A stretch of 56,613 nucleotides of DNA from an uncultured Eubacteriales bacterium (GCA_900543755.1 UQSP01000008.1:1-56613), one strand, 5' to 3'; counted from the first letter of the stretch, positions 7,641 to 17,129 are shown. A program made the numbers and translations. Notes: a model not told the origin generated them from the sequence alone.

Positions 7641-9110
7641 TTAAAGCGTAATTCCGTTTTTCCACACGGCGAAATCGTGACAGCCGTTTTGCTCCGATAA
7701 AGTTCTTTTGCCCTCCAAGACGGAAAAAATGAGTTTAATCATCTCTTCGGCGGCGCAATCGAACCCGTAATTTTTAACCGCCGACTCGGCGTCGAAATCA
7801 ATCCATCGCGGCTTTCTTTGCGCCAAAAGAGAATTGGACGCTATTTTAACTACGGGAACGGGACTTCCCAAAGGCGTGCCTCTTCCCGTGGTGAAAAGAA
7901 TAATCTGCGCACCCGACGCGGCAAGCGCCGAAACGGAGGCAATGTCGTTACCGGGAGTATACAATAACGTAACGCCGCCCGTTTTTACAACCTGTCCGCC
8001 GTATTTTACCACGTCGACTACAGGCCCTGTCCCCGTTTTAAGCACGCATCCCAGCGACTTTTCCTCAATAGTGGTTATGCCGCCTTCGCGGTTGCCGGGG
8101 GAAGGATTTTCGCCGTAAGGAGCTTTGTAAAAATCAAAGTAGTCCTTAAAAAATCCCGTCATTGCAGTAAATTTTTCAAAAATTTCTTCGTTTAAGCACT
8201 GTCCGCCCAAAACGTCTTCGGCGCCGAACATTTCGGGAACTTCGCCCATGACCGCGCCGCCGCCCGCGCTTACAATGCCGTCGCAGACTTTGCCGACAAG
8301 CGGATTTGCCGTAATGCCGCTCATGGAATCGGAGCCGCCGCACTTAAGCCCTACCGTAAGCTTTGAAAGCGGAATATCCTGTTTTTTGTCGGTTTTTCTG
8401 AGGGCGATAAGCTGTTTTATAAGCTTTACGCCTTCTTTTTTTTCGTCCGACGCGGACTGAAGCACAAGCAGTTTTACTCTTTCGTCCGCACGCGAGGTAA
8501 GCTTGAAAAACTTTTCGGGCACATTGTTTTCGCAACCGAGAGAAACAATGAGAACTCCGCCCGCATTGGGATGTCTGACAAGTCCCGCAAGAAGCTTTTC
8601 GGTGTTTTCCTGATCCGAACCGCACTGCGAGCAGCCCGCCTCGTGAGTGAATGCGTAAACCTCTTTACCCGAGAACTCGGCGGCAAGGTCGCGGCAGAAG
8701 CCGTTTACGCAGCCCACGGTGGGGATAATCCATATTTCGTTTCTTATGCCCGCCCTGCCGTCAAAGCGAAGGTAGCCTTTAAAAGTCGTTGGCGGTTTAT
8801 TTTGGACGCTGAGAATCTGCTTATCTAAGGAAAAGTCGGGAGTAAAATCAACCGCGGCTTTTTGCGCGTTGCTTTTGAGATTGTGCGTATGCACCCACTC
8901 GCCTTTCGCAATATCCGTAACAGATAATCCTATCGAATGACCGTACTTTATAACCTTTTCGCCGTTTTTTATATCCGAAAGCGCGAATTTGTGAAACGCA
9001 GGCACGTCGCTTAATAAGCGCACGCCCGCCGCGGTTTCCCCGGCCGAAAGCTTTTCGAGTGCTACGGCGACGTTATCGCGGGAATTTATCTTAATGTAAT
9101 TTTCAGCCAT
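7641..9110 (-). CDS. uxaA: Altronate dehydratase
   Basis: The protein has 489 residues from ATG 9110, which has GGAGGAG upstream and overlaps the end of uxaB by 8 bases. Altronate dehydratase converts D-altronate to 2-keto-3-deoxygluconate in galacturonate breakdown. The N-terminal 80 residues form the small SAF-like domain (NYIKINSRDNVAVAL). The long C-terminal domain carries the conserved cysteine/histidine segments TVGCVNGFC, THEAGCSQCGSDQENT and LKCGGSDSMSG, expected for the iron-dependent catalytic site, and TTGRGTPLG. Length and domain order match UxaA. Galactarate dehydratase is related, but the uxaB partner favours altronate. The downstream kinase and aldolase genes (kdgK, eda) and the isomerase uxaC are not in the window. 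Confidence 0.9.
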   Translation of the reverse strand: MAENYIKINSRDNVAVALEKLSAGETAAGVRLLSDVPAFHKFALSDIKNGEKVIKYGHSIGLSVTDIAKGEWVHTHNLKSNAQKAAVDFTPDFSLDKQILSVQNKPPTTFKGYLRFDGRAGIRNEIWIIPTVGCVNGFCRDLAAEFSGKEVYAFTHEAGCSQCGSDQENTEKLLAGLVRHPNAGGVLIVSLGCENNVPEKFFKLTSRADERVKLLVLQSASDEKKEGVKLIKQLIALRKTDKKQDIPLSKLTVGLKCGGSDSMSGITANPLVGKVCDGIVSAGGGAVMGEVPEMFGAEDVLGGQCLNEEIFEKFTAMTGFFKDYFDFYKAPYGENPSPGNREGGITTIEEKSLGCVLKTGTGPVVDVVKYGGQVVKTGGVTLLYTPGNDIASVSALAASGAQIILFTTGRGTPLGSPVPVVKIASNSLLAQRKPRWIDFDAESAVKNYGFDCAAEEMIKLIFSVLEGKRTLSEQNGCHDFAVWKNGITL

Positions 9111-10554
9111 AAAACTCCTCCGTAATCGCTTTAAGCGCGCCCCTGGCACCCGAAGCGGAAATCAGCCTGTAAGCCTTTACTGTCTTTTCATAAAGGTCGT
9201 AAATTTCGGTAAGGTCCTCTTTCCAAAGGCACTTCAAGCGTAAAACTGCGGCTATCTTTTGCTCCGCGGACTTAAAGGAGGAAAGCGCGGCAAACATTTT
9301 TTCGACTGATAAAGGGTCGTCGTTGACGCCTTCGCCTTTCTCGTAAAAAGCAATAAGCGCGGCAAGCGACAGACTAAGCAATGGCGGCGCAAAGCCGAAT
9401 TCTGCCGAGTAATCCTTTATTGAAATCAAGTCGCGCGTGACGAATTTGGAAATCGAATTAAGCGCGATGGAGGACAGCTTATGGTTGAGAAAAGGATTAA
9501 AAAAGCGTTTTATGACGTCGGCGGCGTATTCGTTTAATCCGTCGCCCGAAAAAGCGGGAATAATTTCTTTACCCAGCACAAGACTTAAAAACCGATAAAA
9601 ATCCGCGTCGCAAACCGCTTCCTCCACCGTTTCAAGCCCTGCTAAAAGTCCCAAAGCCACTACTGCCGTATGCGCGCCGTTCAGTATGCGTACTTTTCTG
9701 TCGCGGTAAGGCTTGAGATTGTCGGTAAAAATAACGTTTAAGCCGCAATTTTCCGTCGGCAGATATTTTTTAATGCAATCGTCGCCTTCGATAACCAAAA
9801 GGAAAAAGGGCTCGCATACGTCGAGATTGGGGTCAAGCGCGCGCGTTTTTCCGCCTAGCCTTTCGTCAAAAACATAACCCGACACTATGCGGTCCACAAG
9901 CGTGTCGTAAAATCTGCATTTATCCAGCCAATCGATGAAACCTTCGCCTAAATTCCACTCTTTTGCCACGCGCAAAACCGTTTCCTTTAATTTTTTACCG
10001 TTATTTTCTATAAGCTCAAGGGGCAAAACGAACAAAGCGCGCTTTTCGTCGCCGCCGAAAGCCGTGTAACGCTCGAACAGAAACCTTGTCAGTTTATTGG
10101 GAAAATTACGGTGCAAAGGCGGCGCAAAATCCTCTTTTTCGTAACAAATTCCGAATTCCGTAGTATTGGAAAAAATGAACTCGAGGTCTTCGCCGCGGGC
10201 AAGATTCAAAAGCGCGGAATAATCGGCGTAAGGGTCCACACAGTCTTTGACAGAAGTAATAAGAGTAAAATTTTCCACGGGGTCGGACTTTGTGCCGCCG
10301 CGCTCCAGCACCGTATACAGCCCGTCGGCGGCGTTGAGGTTTTCCGCCCTGCCGTTACTCAGCCCCTGGACAAGCCTTATCGCGCCGTTAAACCCGCATT
10401 TTTCATTTAAACGCTGAATTAAAAAGCACAGAAAAGCCCTTATGAAATTACCCTCTCCGAAACAGACCGCTTTTACTTTAAGTGAGGCGCGCGCTTTCTT
10501 TTCTTCCTCGCTAAGCACGTCTGAATTCAGAAAATTTTTTCCGTCGTAAGACAT
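9103..10554 (-). CDS. uxaB: Tagaturonate reductase (altronate oxidoreductase)
   Basis: The protein has 483 residues of the mannitol dehydrogenase family and reduces tagaturonate to altronate with NADH. GEGNFIRAF near residue 35 is the nucleotide-binding loop. RKVRILNGAHT at about 288-298 is the conserved substrate/catalytic region seen in UxaB. It starts at ATG 10554 with GGAGA upstream and is translationally coupled to uxaA by an 8-base overlap. Its promoter carries a perfect palindrome (10586-10601), so the pair is almost certainly under a LacI-type repressor or catabolite control. Confidence 0.9.
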   Translation of the reverse strand: MSYDGKNFLNSDVLSEEEKKARASLKVKAVCFGEGNFIRAFLCFLIQRLNEKCGFNGAIRLVQGLSNGRAENLNAADGLYTVLERGGTKSDPVENFTLITSVKDCVDPYADYSALLNLARGEDLEFIFSNTTEFGICYEKEDFAPPLHRNFPNKLTRFLFERYTAFGGDEKRALFVLPLELIENNGKKLKETVLRVAKEWNLGEGFIDWLDKCRFYDTLVDRIVSGYVFDERLGGKTRALDPNLDVCEPFFLLVIEGDDCIKKYLPTENCGLNVIFTDNLKPYRDRKVRILNGAHTAVVALGLLAGLETVEEAVCDADFYRFLSLVLGKEIIPAFSGDGLNEYAADVIKRFFNPFLNHKLSSIALNSISKFVTRDLISIKDYSAEFGFAPPLLSLSLAALIAFYEKGEGVNDDPLSVEKMFAALSSFKSAEQKIAAVLRLKCLWKEDLTEIYDLYEKTVKAYRLISASGARGALKAITEEFYG

Positions 10555-10585
10555 AGACTTCTCCTAAACATAATTAAAAATCGCA

Positions 10586-10601
10586 ATGTAAACGTTTACA
10601 T
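10586..10601 (-). promoter_or_regulatory. Perfect 16-bp palindromic operator (LacI family or CcpA cre)
   Basis: ATGTAAACGTTTACAT is a perfect palindrome centred on CG. The inner 14 bases fit both the CcpA cre consensus (TGWAARCGYTWNCW) and the operator style of local LacI-family repressors. It begins 8 bases after the -10 box, covering the expected transcription start, where a bound protein would block initiation. Confidence 0.85.
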
Positions 10602-10608
10602 CGGTATA

Positions 10609-10637
10609 ATTATAATATTTTGCCGCACAAAAGTCAA
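10609..10637 (-). promoter_or_regulatory. Sigma-A promoter of uxaB-uxaA
   Basis: On the minus strand the boxes are TTGACT (10637-10632), 17 bases, TATAAT (10614-10609). The start point would fall on or next to the palindrome. Confidence 0.85.
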
Positions 10638-10737
10638 CGATTTTTTACCTTAAGAACAAGAGCGGGAAAGAAGAATTAACTCAAACAAGAAATGAAATTT
10701 TCGGCAAAAAAGTGCAATGCAAACGATTTTGAAAGCC

Positions 10738-10780
10738 GAAAAAAGCAAAAGCGCGCGGAAAATTTTAATTTTCGCGCGCG
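10738..10780 (-). terminator. Intrinsic terminator after the lactonase gene
   Basis: A GC-rich imperfect hairpin (10751-10780, alternating GC arms around an A/T-rich apex, one bulge) is followed on the minus strand by TTTTGCTTTTTTC. It separates the lactonase transcript from the uxa promoter. Confidence 0.7.
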
Positions 10781-10818
10781 TCAGTCAGAAAAATATTTAA
10801 TAAAAAATCAATACGGTT

Positions 10819-11784
10819 TTACACCGGCAGCGTCAGCACGCAAAGAGGATTTTTTACGCCCGTAACGGAGTAAAAAAACCGAGCCTCGCCGTTTTCAAAC
10901 GAAAAAACGGTGACGTTGTTGGAAAGCTGATTGCAGCAAATTATAAAATCCTCCTCGGGGGTAAAATCGAAATCGCGCGGAAAATTGCCCGTACAACCGA
11001 TTTTTTGTCTGAATTTAAGTTTTGCTCCCTCTACGTCGAAGAAAACAAGAGTGTTTTCGCCGCGGTTGGAAATACACAAAAGATTGCCCGCCTTGTTAAG
11101 CCTTATGGCGGCGGCGGTGTTTACCCCGTCGAAATCGACGGGACACTCATAGGTTTCCAAAGGTTCCAGCACGCCGCGTTCATAGGCAAAGACCGTAACC
11201 GACGAAACCAGCTCGTTAACGCAATAGACGTACTTTCCGTCGGGAGAAAGCGCGAGATGACGGGCGCCGTAACCGTCGGGAACGCGCGCTTTAGACACGT
11301 AGTCGAGATTACGGTCGTAAACAAAAACCGTGTCCAATCCCAAATCCGTAACGAAAACTCTGCGTCTAGCCGGGGAAAAGCACGCCATGTGCGTATGTGC
11401 TTTGTCCTGACGGCGGGCGTTTACCCCTTTGCCCTCGTGACAGACCGCTTTACAGTCGGGAAATTTCACTACGTTGCCCGAAATATAGTTAACTATATAA
11501 GTTTCGCCTTTATCGGAGCACAGGTGACAAGGCTCCTGTCCCAGGGTCGGAACGGGCGAAGAGGGATTAACAAGACGCCCGTCCACAACGTCGTATACAA
11601 CGTAACTGCCCTCTCCTTGACCTTTGCCGGAGGAGATTACGTGCATTTTACCTTCGCTGAAAGCCATATACATCGGGCGGGGAATTTTAACTACCTCGTC
11701 CAATACAAGATGACCGTCCTCGAAATCGTAACAATAAATGCCGCCGTCGTCGTCGCAAGACGCAATATAAGTTTTGTACTTCAT
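10819..11784 (-). CDS. Beta-propeller lactonase, 6-phosphogluconolactonase-like
   Basis: The protein has 321 residues and the repeated blade pattern of the seven-bladed lactonase/YkgB family. The blades have short strands around DxxxxxVFVYD- and LALSPDGKYVYCVNELVSSV-type segments (about residues 150-185) and a final GNFPRDFDFTPEEDFIICCNQ (about 260-282). The ARHLALSPDGK segment is a hallmark of the family. Known members open 6-phosphogluconolactone or related sugar lactones. The neighbouring uxa genes suggest sugar-acid metabolism, but the substrate is not established. There is no signal peptide. AGGAG lies about 11 bases before the start codon. Confidence 0.75.
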   Translation of the reverse strand: MKYKTYIASCDDDGGIYCYDFEDGHLVLDEVVKIPRPMYMAFSEGKMHVISSGKGQGEGSYVVYDVVDGRLVNPSSPVPTLGQEPCHLCSDKGETYIVNYISGNVVKFPDCKAVCHEGKGVNARRQDKAHTHMACFSPARRRVFVTDLGLDTVFVYDRNLDYVSKARVPDGYGARHLALSPDGKYVYCVNELVSSVTVFAYERGVLEPLETYECPVDFDGVNTAAAIRLNKAGNLLCISNRGENTLVFFDVEGAKLKFRQKIGCTGNFPRDFDFTPEEDFIICCNQLSNNVTVFSFENGEARFFYSVTGVKNPLCVLTLPV

Positions 11785-11829
11785 AAAAACTCTTTTTCTC
11801 CTTAAATCGTCATTCCGTCCGTTTTACGT

Positions 11830-12708
11830 TTAATCCGCAAGCTTGGGAACGCCGTTTATAAACTCTATTTTACGATAGCTTAAATACCAGTTTTTGCCCT
11901 TATCGCAAGTCCCCTGATGGAACAGATATACTTTGCCGTCGTCGTCGCGGAATACGTAAGGATGGCCCGTATCGTCACAATTCCACTCGCCTTTTTTGCC
12001 GTGGTCAAGAAAAGGAACGTCGAAAATCCGTTTGAAAATTATACCGTCGTCCGATACGGCAACGCCCACCGTCTGAGGCGAACAGTTGTAAGCCGCGGCG
12101 TAAAACATATACATTTTACCGCCTTCCGCAATGACGGCGGGGGCTTCGATACACTTGCCCTCGAAGTCGAGAACGGGCTCCATGACTGCGCCGTCGTAAG
12201 CCTGTATGAACACGGGATTTTCGATATCGTCGGACACAGCCACGGCTATTTTCTGAATTTTCATGGTTTTATCACGCGTGGCGACGTAAAGAAAGAGTTT
12301 ACCGCCGAAGATTTCCACGTCGGCGTCGATTGCCCTCCCCACGGTCCAGTCGCCGTTAGGCGCGAAAACGGGATTATTCGGGTCTTTCGTAAAGTGAACG
12401 CCGTCGTCCGACACGGCGTGCATAATCTTATCGTTTTCCCAGTTGCCGTAAGACTGATAATAAAGATGGACCTTGTCGCCGATTACAATCGCGGCGGGCG
12501 CGCCCACTTCCTTGGTTTCGGCGGGCGTGGTGGGAAAAAGGTAATCTGTAAACTCAAACGACTCGAAGTCATCGCCCACGGCTATACCTACCGCAAGATT
12601 TCCGTCCTTTATTGCCGAAAAATACAAAAAGTACTTACCTTTGAATTTTACAACGGCGGGGTCTTTTGCAAAATTTCTTCCCTCGCATATCGGAATGGAA
12701 AATTTCAT
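11830..12708 (-). CDS. Family 43-like glycosidase / five-bladed beta-propeller protein
   Basis: The protein has 292 residues. RNFAKDPAVVKFKGKYFLYFSA at the N-terminus is the first blade of the GH43/GH32/GH130 five-bladed propeller, with an aspartate (DP) in the position of the usual catalytic base. Further blades read VHLYYQSYGNW, DADVEIFGGKLFLYVA and VIAEGGKMYMFYAAAY, the last with an acidic residue nearby (IEAPAV). There is no signal peptide, so it would act on imported oligosaccharides. A strong AGGAGG precedes ATG 12708. It lies 45 bases before the lactonase gene and is probably co-transcribed. Whether it is a hydrolase, phosphorylase or non-catalytic is not clear from sequence. Confidence 0.7.
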   Translation of the reverse strand: MKFSIPICEGRNFAKDPAVVKFKGKYFLYFSAIKDGNLAVGIAVGDDFESFEFTDYLFPTTPAETKEVGAPAAIVIGDKVHLYYQSYGNWENDKIMHAVSDDGVHFTKDPNNPVFAPNGDWTVGRAIDADVEIFGGKLFLYVATRDKTMKIQKIAVAVSDDIENPVFIQAYDGAVMEPVLDFEGKCIEAPAVIAEGGKMYMFYAAAYNCSPQTVGVAVSDDGIIFKRIFDVPFLDHGKKGEWNCDDTGHPYVFRDDDGKVYLFHQGTCDKGKNWYLSYRKIEFINGVPKLAD

Positions 12709-12854
12709 TTTTTAAACCTCCTGAAAAAGCGCTTATTGCGACATTTTATTCTGGTCAAGCAATAATTTCCGAAGAAAACAATTTACCGCCCGCCATATAA
12801 GAAAACTAATAAGTTCCTCTGTTTTCAACCCGTTAAAGCTTGGTAATAAGCGGT

Positions 12855-13475
12855 TTACTCGCCTATCTCGTCACGCGCGGGTATGCAGTAATCGCGGAAA
12901 GTCTGCTCGTTGATGTTGGGATAATATTCGGCAAGAGTGAAAACGTCGTTCTGCGCATAAGCCATGTAAATCACGCCGAATCCGTCCAGCACCCAATAAG
13001 TCTCGCTTGTTTGGGCATCCATATATTCGACGACCGTCTTGTCTTTGAATGCGCCAGTTGCAAGCTGCGAAGAAGTTTTGCCCGTTTTTGCCGCCGCGCC
13101 CGAATTTATCTTTTCCGTTGCCTGCACAACGGGACCCAGCATGGAAGAAATTGCGTCGTCAAGATTGTCTTCGGTGCCGTAACTGAGCCACCTGTCGCCG
13201 TTTTTAAGATACACTTCCCACCCCGAATCGGTAGGATAATACGCCTTTTCGATATAAGTGTTGGGTTCCGACAATGACTGCTTTGTGAAAAGCTCGTCAC
13301 CCCAGCGCGCTACGATGAACATTGTGCTGTATCTGTCAGTATAGGTCACGAAATAATTGCCCGATAAGCCTACTGTCCGGTCGCTGCCCGGCTTTGAGCA
13401 TGCCGAAAGCGCGCCCGAAAAAAACATGCATGCGGCTACGATTGCCGCCAAAAGAAAAATCGGTCTTTTTTTCAT
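12855..13475 (-). CDS. Lipoprotein of unknown function
   Basis: The product has 206 residues with a type II signal peptide: basic KKR, a hydrophobic stretch and the lipobox LSAC, giving lipidated Cys26. The mature part (LSGNYFVTYTDRYSTMFIVARWGDELFTK, then repeated YVVY-like strands and a YWVLDGFGVIYMAY segment) suggests a small beta-rich domain. I recognise no family. It follows the EEP-family gene by about 70 bases in the same direction. It is likely anchored on the outer face of the membrane. Confidence 0.7.
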   Translation of the reverse strand: MKKRPIFLLAAIVAACMFFSGALSACSKPGSDRTVGLSGNYFVTYTDRYSTMFIVARWGDELFTKQSLSEPNTYIEKAYYPTDSGWEVYLKNGDRWLSYGTEDNLDDAISSMLGPVVQATEKINSGAAAKTGKTSSQLATGAFKDKTVVEYMDAQTSETYWVLDGFGVIYMAYAQNDVFTLAEYYPNINEQTFRDYCIPARDEIGE

Positions 13476-13543
13476 TTATAATTTCTCCGTAAAGATATAA
13501 GCCGTTTCGCGCTTAAACAATCCTTTTATCGAATAAATCCGTT

Positions 13544-14674
13544 TTACAACAGCGTAAAATTCATTGTCGCGGGATTGTGGTCGGAAAATTCGAATCCCGT
13601 ATCTACGTTTTTTACGCTGTCTACGCGGACGTTGTCCGATACTATGAATCCGTCGATGACTACGGTATAATTCACGCCTTTTTCGTAAGGCATATCGGTG
13701 CTTCGGCAGGTGGGCGCATTTAACGCCGCGGCAAACGAATAGCCCTCGGCAAGGTCTTCGTTTTTAAGCGTATAAACCCACTCGGGTACGTTTTGGTCGC
13801 TTTCAAAAAGCGTAAGGCTGTCTTTGTTTTCCGTAGGCGCCGCCTCGAAAGCTATGTCGTGGTTAAAGTCACCGCCCGCCACGACGTAATTGCCCTTGTC
13901 GCGCTCTTCTTTAAGTACGCCGTTAAGCATTTCAAGCTGCTTTGCGCGGATTAAGCCGCCCTCGTCGTAAGCGGACAAATGGACGTTGATAAGCACAAGC
14001 TGTTTGCCCGCTTTGTCGCCGTCAAGATTTATTCTGCTTACCGAAAAACATCTGTCAAGGTCGAAAAATCTGGTGGGAAAGCTTTCGTCCACGGGAAACG
14101 ACCTTCTCACGGATTCGTTTATTTTATAGCGCGACAAAGTCACTATACCCGCATTCGTCTTGCCGTGCGGGTCGGAAAAAGGATAAAACAGATACGCGGA
14201 GTGAAAATTTTCGGCATAGACGTATGCCGACGAAGTAAAAGCCGACGTGAATTTTTCAAGCTGATTGACTCCTCTTGCGCGCGTGGATTTAACGTCCGTT
14301 TCCTGCAAAAAGAGAAAATCGGGATTTACTTCTTTTGCCGCGCCGATTGCCCCGTCCGTGTTTTTTATTACCGTTTCCTTGTCCTTGGCTTTGGAGCCCG
14401 TGCCCGAAACGGCAGTGCCGTCCTTCATCGTGCCGCTGTCCATGAAAAACGAAAAGTCGGTCGAGTACGCACCGAATCCGATGTTATACGTCATGATGCT
14501 GAAGCTGGTTTTGTCAATTTGAGCGGCGGCGTCGTTGTTTTCGATCTGAAGCGAGAGGTTATCTTCGATACGGCTGTACTGTAAAACGACGTAAAGGACA
14601 TACCCTCCGACTACCAGCAACAGGGCAAGCAACACGCATCCTACGGAAATAAGCGTGATTTTAAGCGCTTTCAT
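13544..14674 (-). CDS. Membrane-anchored endonuclease/exonuclease/phosphatase (EEP) family protein
   Basis: The protein has 376 residues. Residues about 8-33 are a transmembrane helix (ITLISVGCVLLALLLVVGG), leaving the catalytic domain outside. EEP family motifs follow in order: FSIMTYNIGFG (about 57-67), FLFLQETDV (metal-binding Glu), VINVHLSA, VVAGGDFNHD (catalytic Asp and Asn) and the final FSDHNP with the catalytic His. This fold covers DNase I-like nucleases, sphingomyelinases and phosphoinositide phosphatases. The substrate cannot be told apart by eye. It starts 28 bases after metH ends and may be read from the same transcript. Confidence 0.85.
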   Translation of the reverse strand: MKALKITLISVGCVLLALLLVVGGYVLYVVLQYSRIEDNLSLQIENNDAAAQIDKTSFSIMTYNIGFGAYSTDFSFFMDSGTMKDGTAVSGTGSKAKDKETVIKNTDGAIGAAKEVNPDFLFLQETDVKSTRARGVNQLEKFTSAFTSSAYVYAENFHSAYLFYPFSDPHGKTNAGIVTLSRYKINESVRRSFPVDESFPTRFFDLDRCFSVSRINLDGDKAGKQLVLINVHLSAYDEGGLIRAKQLEMLNGVLKEERDKGNYVVAGGDFNHDIAFEAAPTENKDSLTLFESDQNVPEWVYTLKNEDLAEGYSFAAALNAPTCRSTDMPYEKGVNYTVVIDGFIVSDNVRVDSVKNVDTGFEFSDHNPATMNFTLL

Positions 14675-14702
14675 CTACATATACCCCCTTCTTTTACCTA
14701 TA

Positions 14703-17129
14703 TCAGCAGGAAAAAATTTCTTTTGCGATGCGCACCGAAGCATTGGCGTCTTTTGCGTAGTAATCCGCGCCTATTTTTTGCGCGTATTCGGGCGTAAGCA
14801 CCGCGCCGCCCACCATTATTTTACAGTCGGGAGCGACTTTTTTTACTTCCCTGATGGTTTTTTCCATGTTTACGACGGTAGTGGTCATAAGCGCGCTGAG
14901 TCCCAAAAGCTTAATTTTGTTTTTGACAACGGCGTCGGTAACGGCGGAAATTTCCACGTTTTTCCCCAGGTCTATCACGCGGTAACCGTAATTTTCCAGC
15001 ACCACTTTGACTATGTTTTTGCCGATGTCGTGGACGTCGCCTTTGACGGTGGCAAGCACTATCGTGCCGCTTTCCACTGCCGACGAGCCGCTTTTTTCGA
15101 TGGCTTTTTTCACTTCGTCGAAGCCGAGTTTAGCCGTTTCGGCGGCGGAAATTAACTGCGGAAGGAAAAGTCTGCCGCTTTCGAAACGTTTACCCACCTC
15201 GTCAAGAGCGGGAATGAGATATTCGTTTACCACCTCAAGCGGCGAAAGCCTTGTTAAAAGCGCGGCGGTTCGGGCGCGTACCGAGTCAAGTCCTTTTACG
15301 ATAAGACGGGTAAACGTGCTTTTTTCGTCCGCGTTTTCTTTTTCGTCCGACCCTGCGGCAAGCGGTACGACGCTGACTGCATTTGGTGCGCTTACCACAC
15401 CGAACGCTGCTGTTTTTTCTGGATTTACGCAGGCGTCGATGTATTCCGCGGCTCCGTTATCGAACCCGAACAGTACGGCATGGGCCTTGAACGCATACGC
15501 CATGGCGGCAGAATTGGGATTGATTATCGCAAAATCCAGACCCGCGCACAACGCGCTTACCAAAAACGCGGAATTAAGCTTGTCCCTGTCGGGAAGCCCG
15601 AAAGAAATATTGGAAACACCAAGAACGGTTTTGACTTTCAGCTTACGCTTGACGTCCTTTATTGCCTTAAGCGTTTCTTTTGCCTGGCTTTGTTCCGCGC
15701 TGACGGTCAGGGTAAGACAGTCAATCACTATATCCTCGCGCGGGATACCTTCTTTAAGGGCGGCGTCAACGATTTTCGACGCGATGCGAAAGCGTGATTC
15801 CGCGTCTTTAGGCACGCCTTTTTCGTCAAGGCATAACCCCACTACCGCCGCGCCGTACTTTTTGACCAGCGGAAGCACGGCTTTTAAGGAAGAGTCCTCG
15901 CCGTTTACCGAATTTACCAGCGCTTTGCCTGGGAAATTCCTAAGCCCCGCCTCCAGCGCGGCAATATCCGACGAATCCACCGAGAGCGGAAGATTGCTTA
16001 CGGACGTAATCAGATTGACCGCGGTAGTCATAAGCGTTTTTTCGTCCGCGCCGGGAACGCCGGTGTTTACGTCCAGAATATCGGCGCCCGCCTCTTCCTG
16101 CTCGACCGCGCGTGCGGCGATAAATCCGCCGTCGCCGTTTAAATACGCCTCTTTAAGCGCTTTTTTACCCGTCGGGTTAAGACGCTCGCCTATAATAAGC
16201 GGACGGGAGGCGTCAACCGTCTTTCTTTCGGAACATAAAACGGTACACTTTTTACGCGCGGGTCTTTTGCCGGGTTTTACGTCCTTAAGAGCGCCGCTCA
16301 GTTTTCTTATGAAATCGGGAGTCGTTCCGCAGCAGCCGCCCACGATACACGCGCCCGCTTTTACCAGAGAAAGCGCCTCTTTGATAAAAGCATCTGCGCT
16401 TAAGCCGTAATTTCCGAAACTGTCGGGAAGCCCTGCGTTGGGTTTTACGACGATGGGTAAAGAAGTATATTTTGCGATTTCACGCACGACGGGCAGCATT
16501 TCCTTGGGCCCCGTAGAGCAGTTTACGCCTATTGCGTCCGCGCCCAGTCCGCTTATCGTAACGGCGAAAGCAGACGCCGGAGTGCCCGTAAAAGTGCGGC
16601 CGTCTTTTTCGAAAGTCATGGTTGCCATGACGGGCAGAGACGTATTTTCCTTTACGGCAAGCACGGCGGCGCGAAGCTCGCTCAGCGAAGAAAAGGTTTC
16701 CAGCACGACAAGGTCGCAGCCCGCTTTTTCGCCCGCAACCGCCTGAGTTTTAAAATTTAAGTAAGCCTCGTCGAAACTGAGCGTACCCGAAGGCTGCATC
16801 AGCCTGCCCGTGGGGCCGAGGTCCAGCGCGACGAGGGCTTTATCGCCAACCGCGTCCAATGCGATTTTAACAGCGGCTTCTATAACCTTTTCGGGGGTTG
16901 CCCTGCCGCACAGCTTTTCGGCATTGGCGCCGAACGTATCGGTATAGACAATCTCGGCGCCCGCAGCGACGTAATCGGCATGAACCGAACGCACAAGAGC
17001 GGGCTCGCTTAAATTCAACAGCTCGGGAAGTTCGCCCGTTTTAAGTCCGCGGTCGAATAAAACGGTGCCCATTGCCCCGTCAGCTATAACCACGGTGCCG
17101 CGGCTTAACAATTCATAAAAATTTTTCAT
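14703..17129 (-). CDS. metH: Cobalamin-dependent methionine synthase, lacking its reactivation domain
   Basis: The protein has 808 residues, against about 1,200 for full MetH. ATG 17129 is preferred to an upstream start because it fits the MKNFYELLSRGT beginning. The homocysteine domain carries the zinc cysteines in GVNCSTG (about 203) and GGCCGTTPD (about 266). The folate domain begins near residue 325 (RPLIIGERLNPTGKKALKEA). The cobalamin cap and Rossmann domains end the protein, with the cobalt-ligand histidine in DVHDIGKN (about 698). The C-terminal AdoMet-binding reactivation domain is absent and is encoded by the preceding gene, as in other split MetH systems. It transfers methyl from methyl-tetrahydrofolate to homocysteine. 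Confidence 0.95.
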   Translation of the reverse strand: MKNFYELLSRGTVVIADGAMGTVLFDRGLKTGELPELLNLSEPALVRSVHADYVAAGAEIVYTDTFGANAEKLCGRATPEKVIEAAVKIALDAVGDKALVALDLGPTGRLMQPSGTLSFDEAYLNFKTQAVAGEKAGCDLVVLETFSSLSELRAAVLAVKENTSLPVMATMTFEKDGRTFTGTPASAFAVTISGLGADAIGVNCSTGPKEMLPVVREIAKYTSLPIVVKPNAGLPDSFGNYGLSADAFIKEALSLVKAGACIVGGCCGTTPDFIRKLSGALKDVKPGKRPARKKCTVLCSERKTVDASRPLIIGERLNPTGKKALKEAYLNGDGGFIAARAVEQEEAGADILDVNTGVPGADEKTLMTTAVNLITSVSNLPLSVDSSDIAALEAGLRNFPGKALVNSVNGEDSSLKAVLPLVKKYGAAVVGLCLDEKGVPKDAESRFRIASKIVDAALKEGIPREDIVIDCLTLTVSAEQSQAKETLKAIKDVKRKLKVKTVLGVSNISFGLPDRDKLNSAFLVSALCAGLDFAIINPNSAAMAYAFKAHAVLFGFDNGAAEYIDACVNPEKTAAFGVVSAPNAVSVVPLAAGSDEKENADEKSTFTRLIVKGLDSVRARTAALLTRLSPLEVVNEYLIPALDEVGKRFESGRLFLPQLISAAETAKLGFDEVKKAIEKSGSSAVESGTIVLATVKGDVHDIGKNIVKVVLENYGYRVIDLGKNVEISAVTDAVVKNKIKLLGLSALMTTTVVNMEKTIREVKKVAPDCKIMVGGAVLTPEYAQKIGADYYAKDANASVRIAKEIFSC

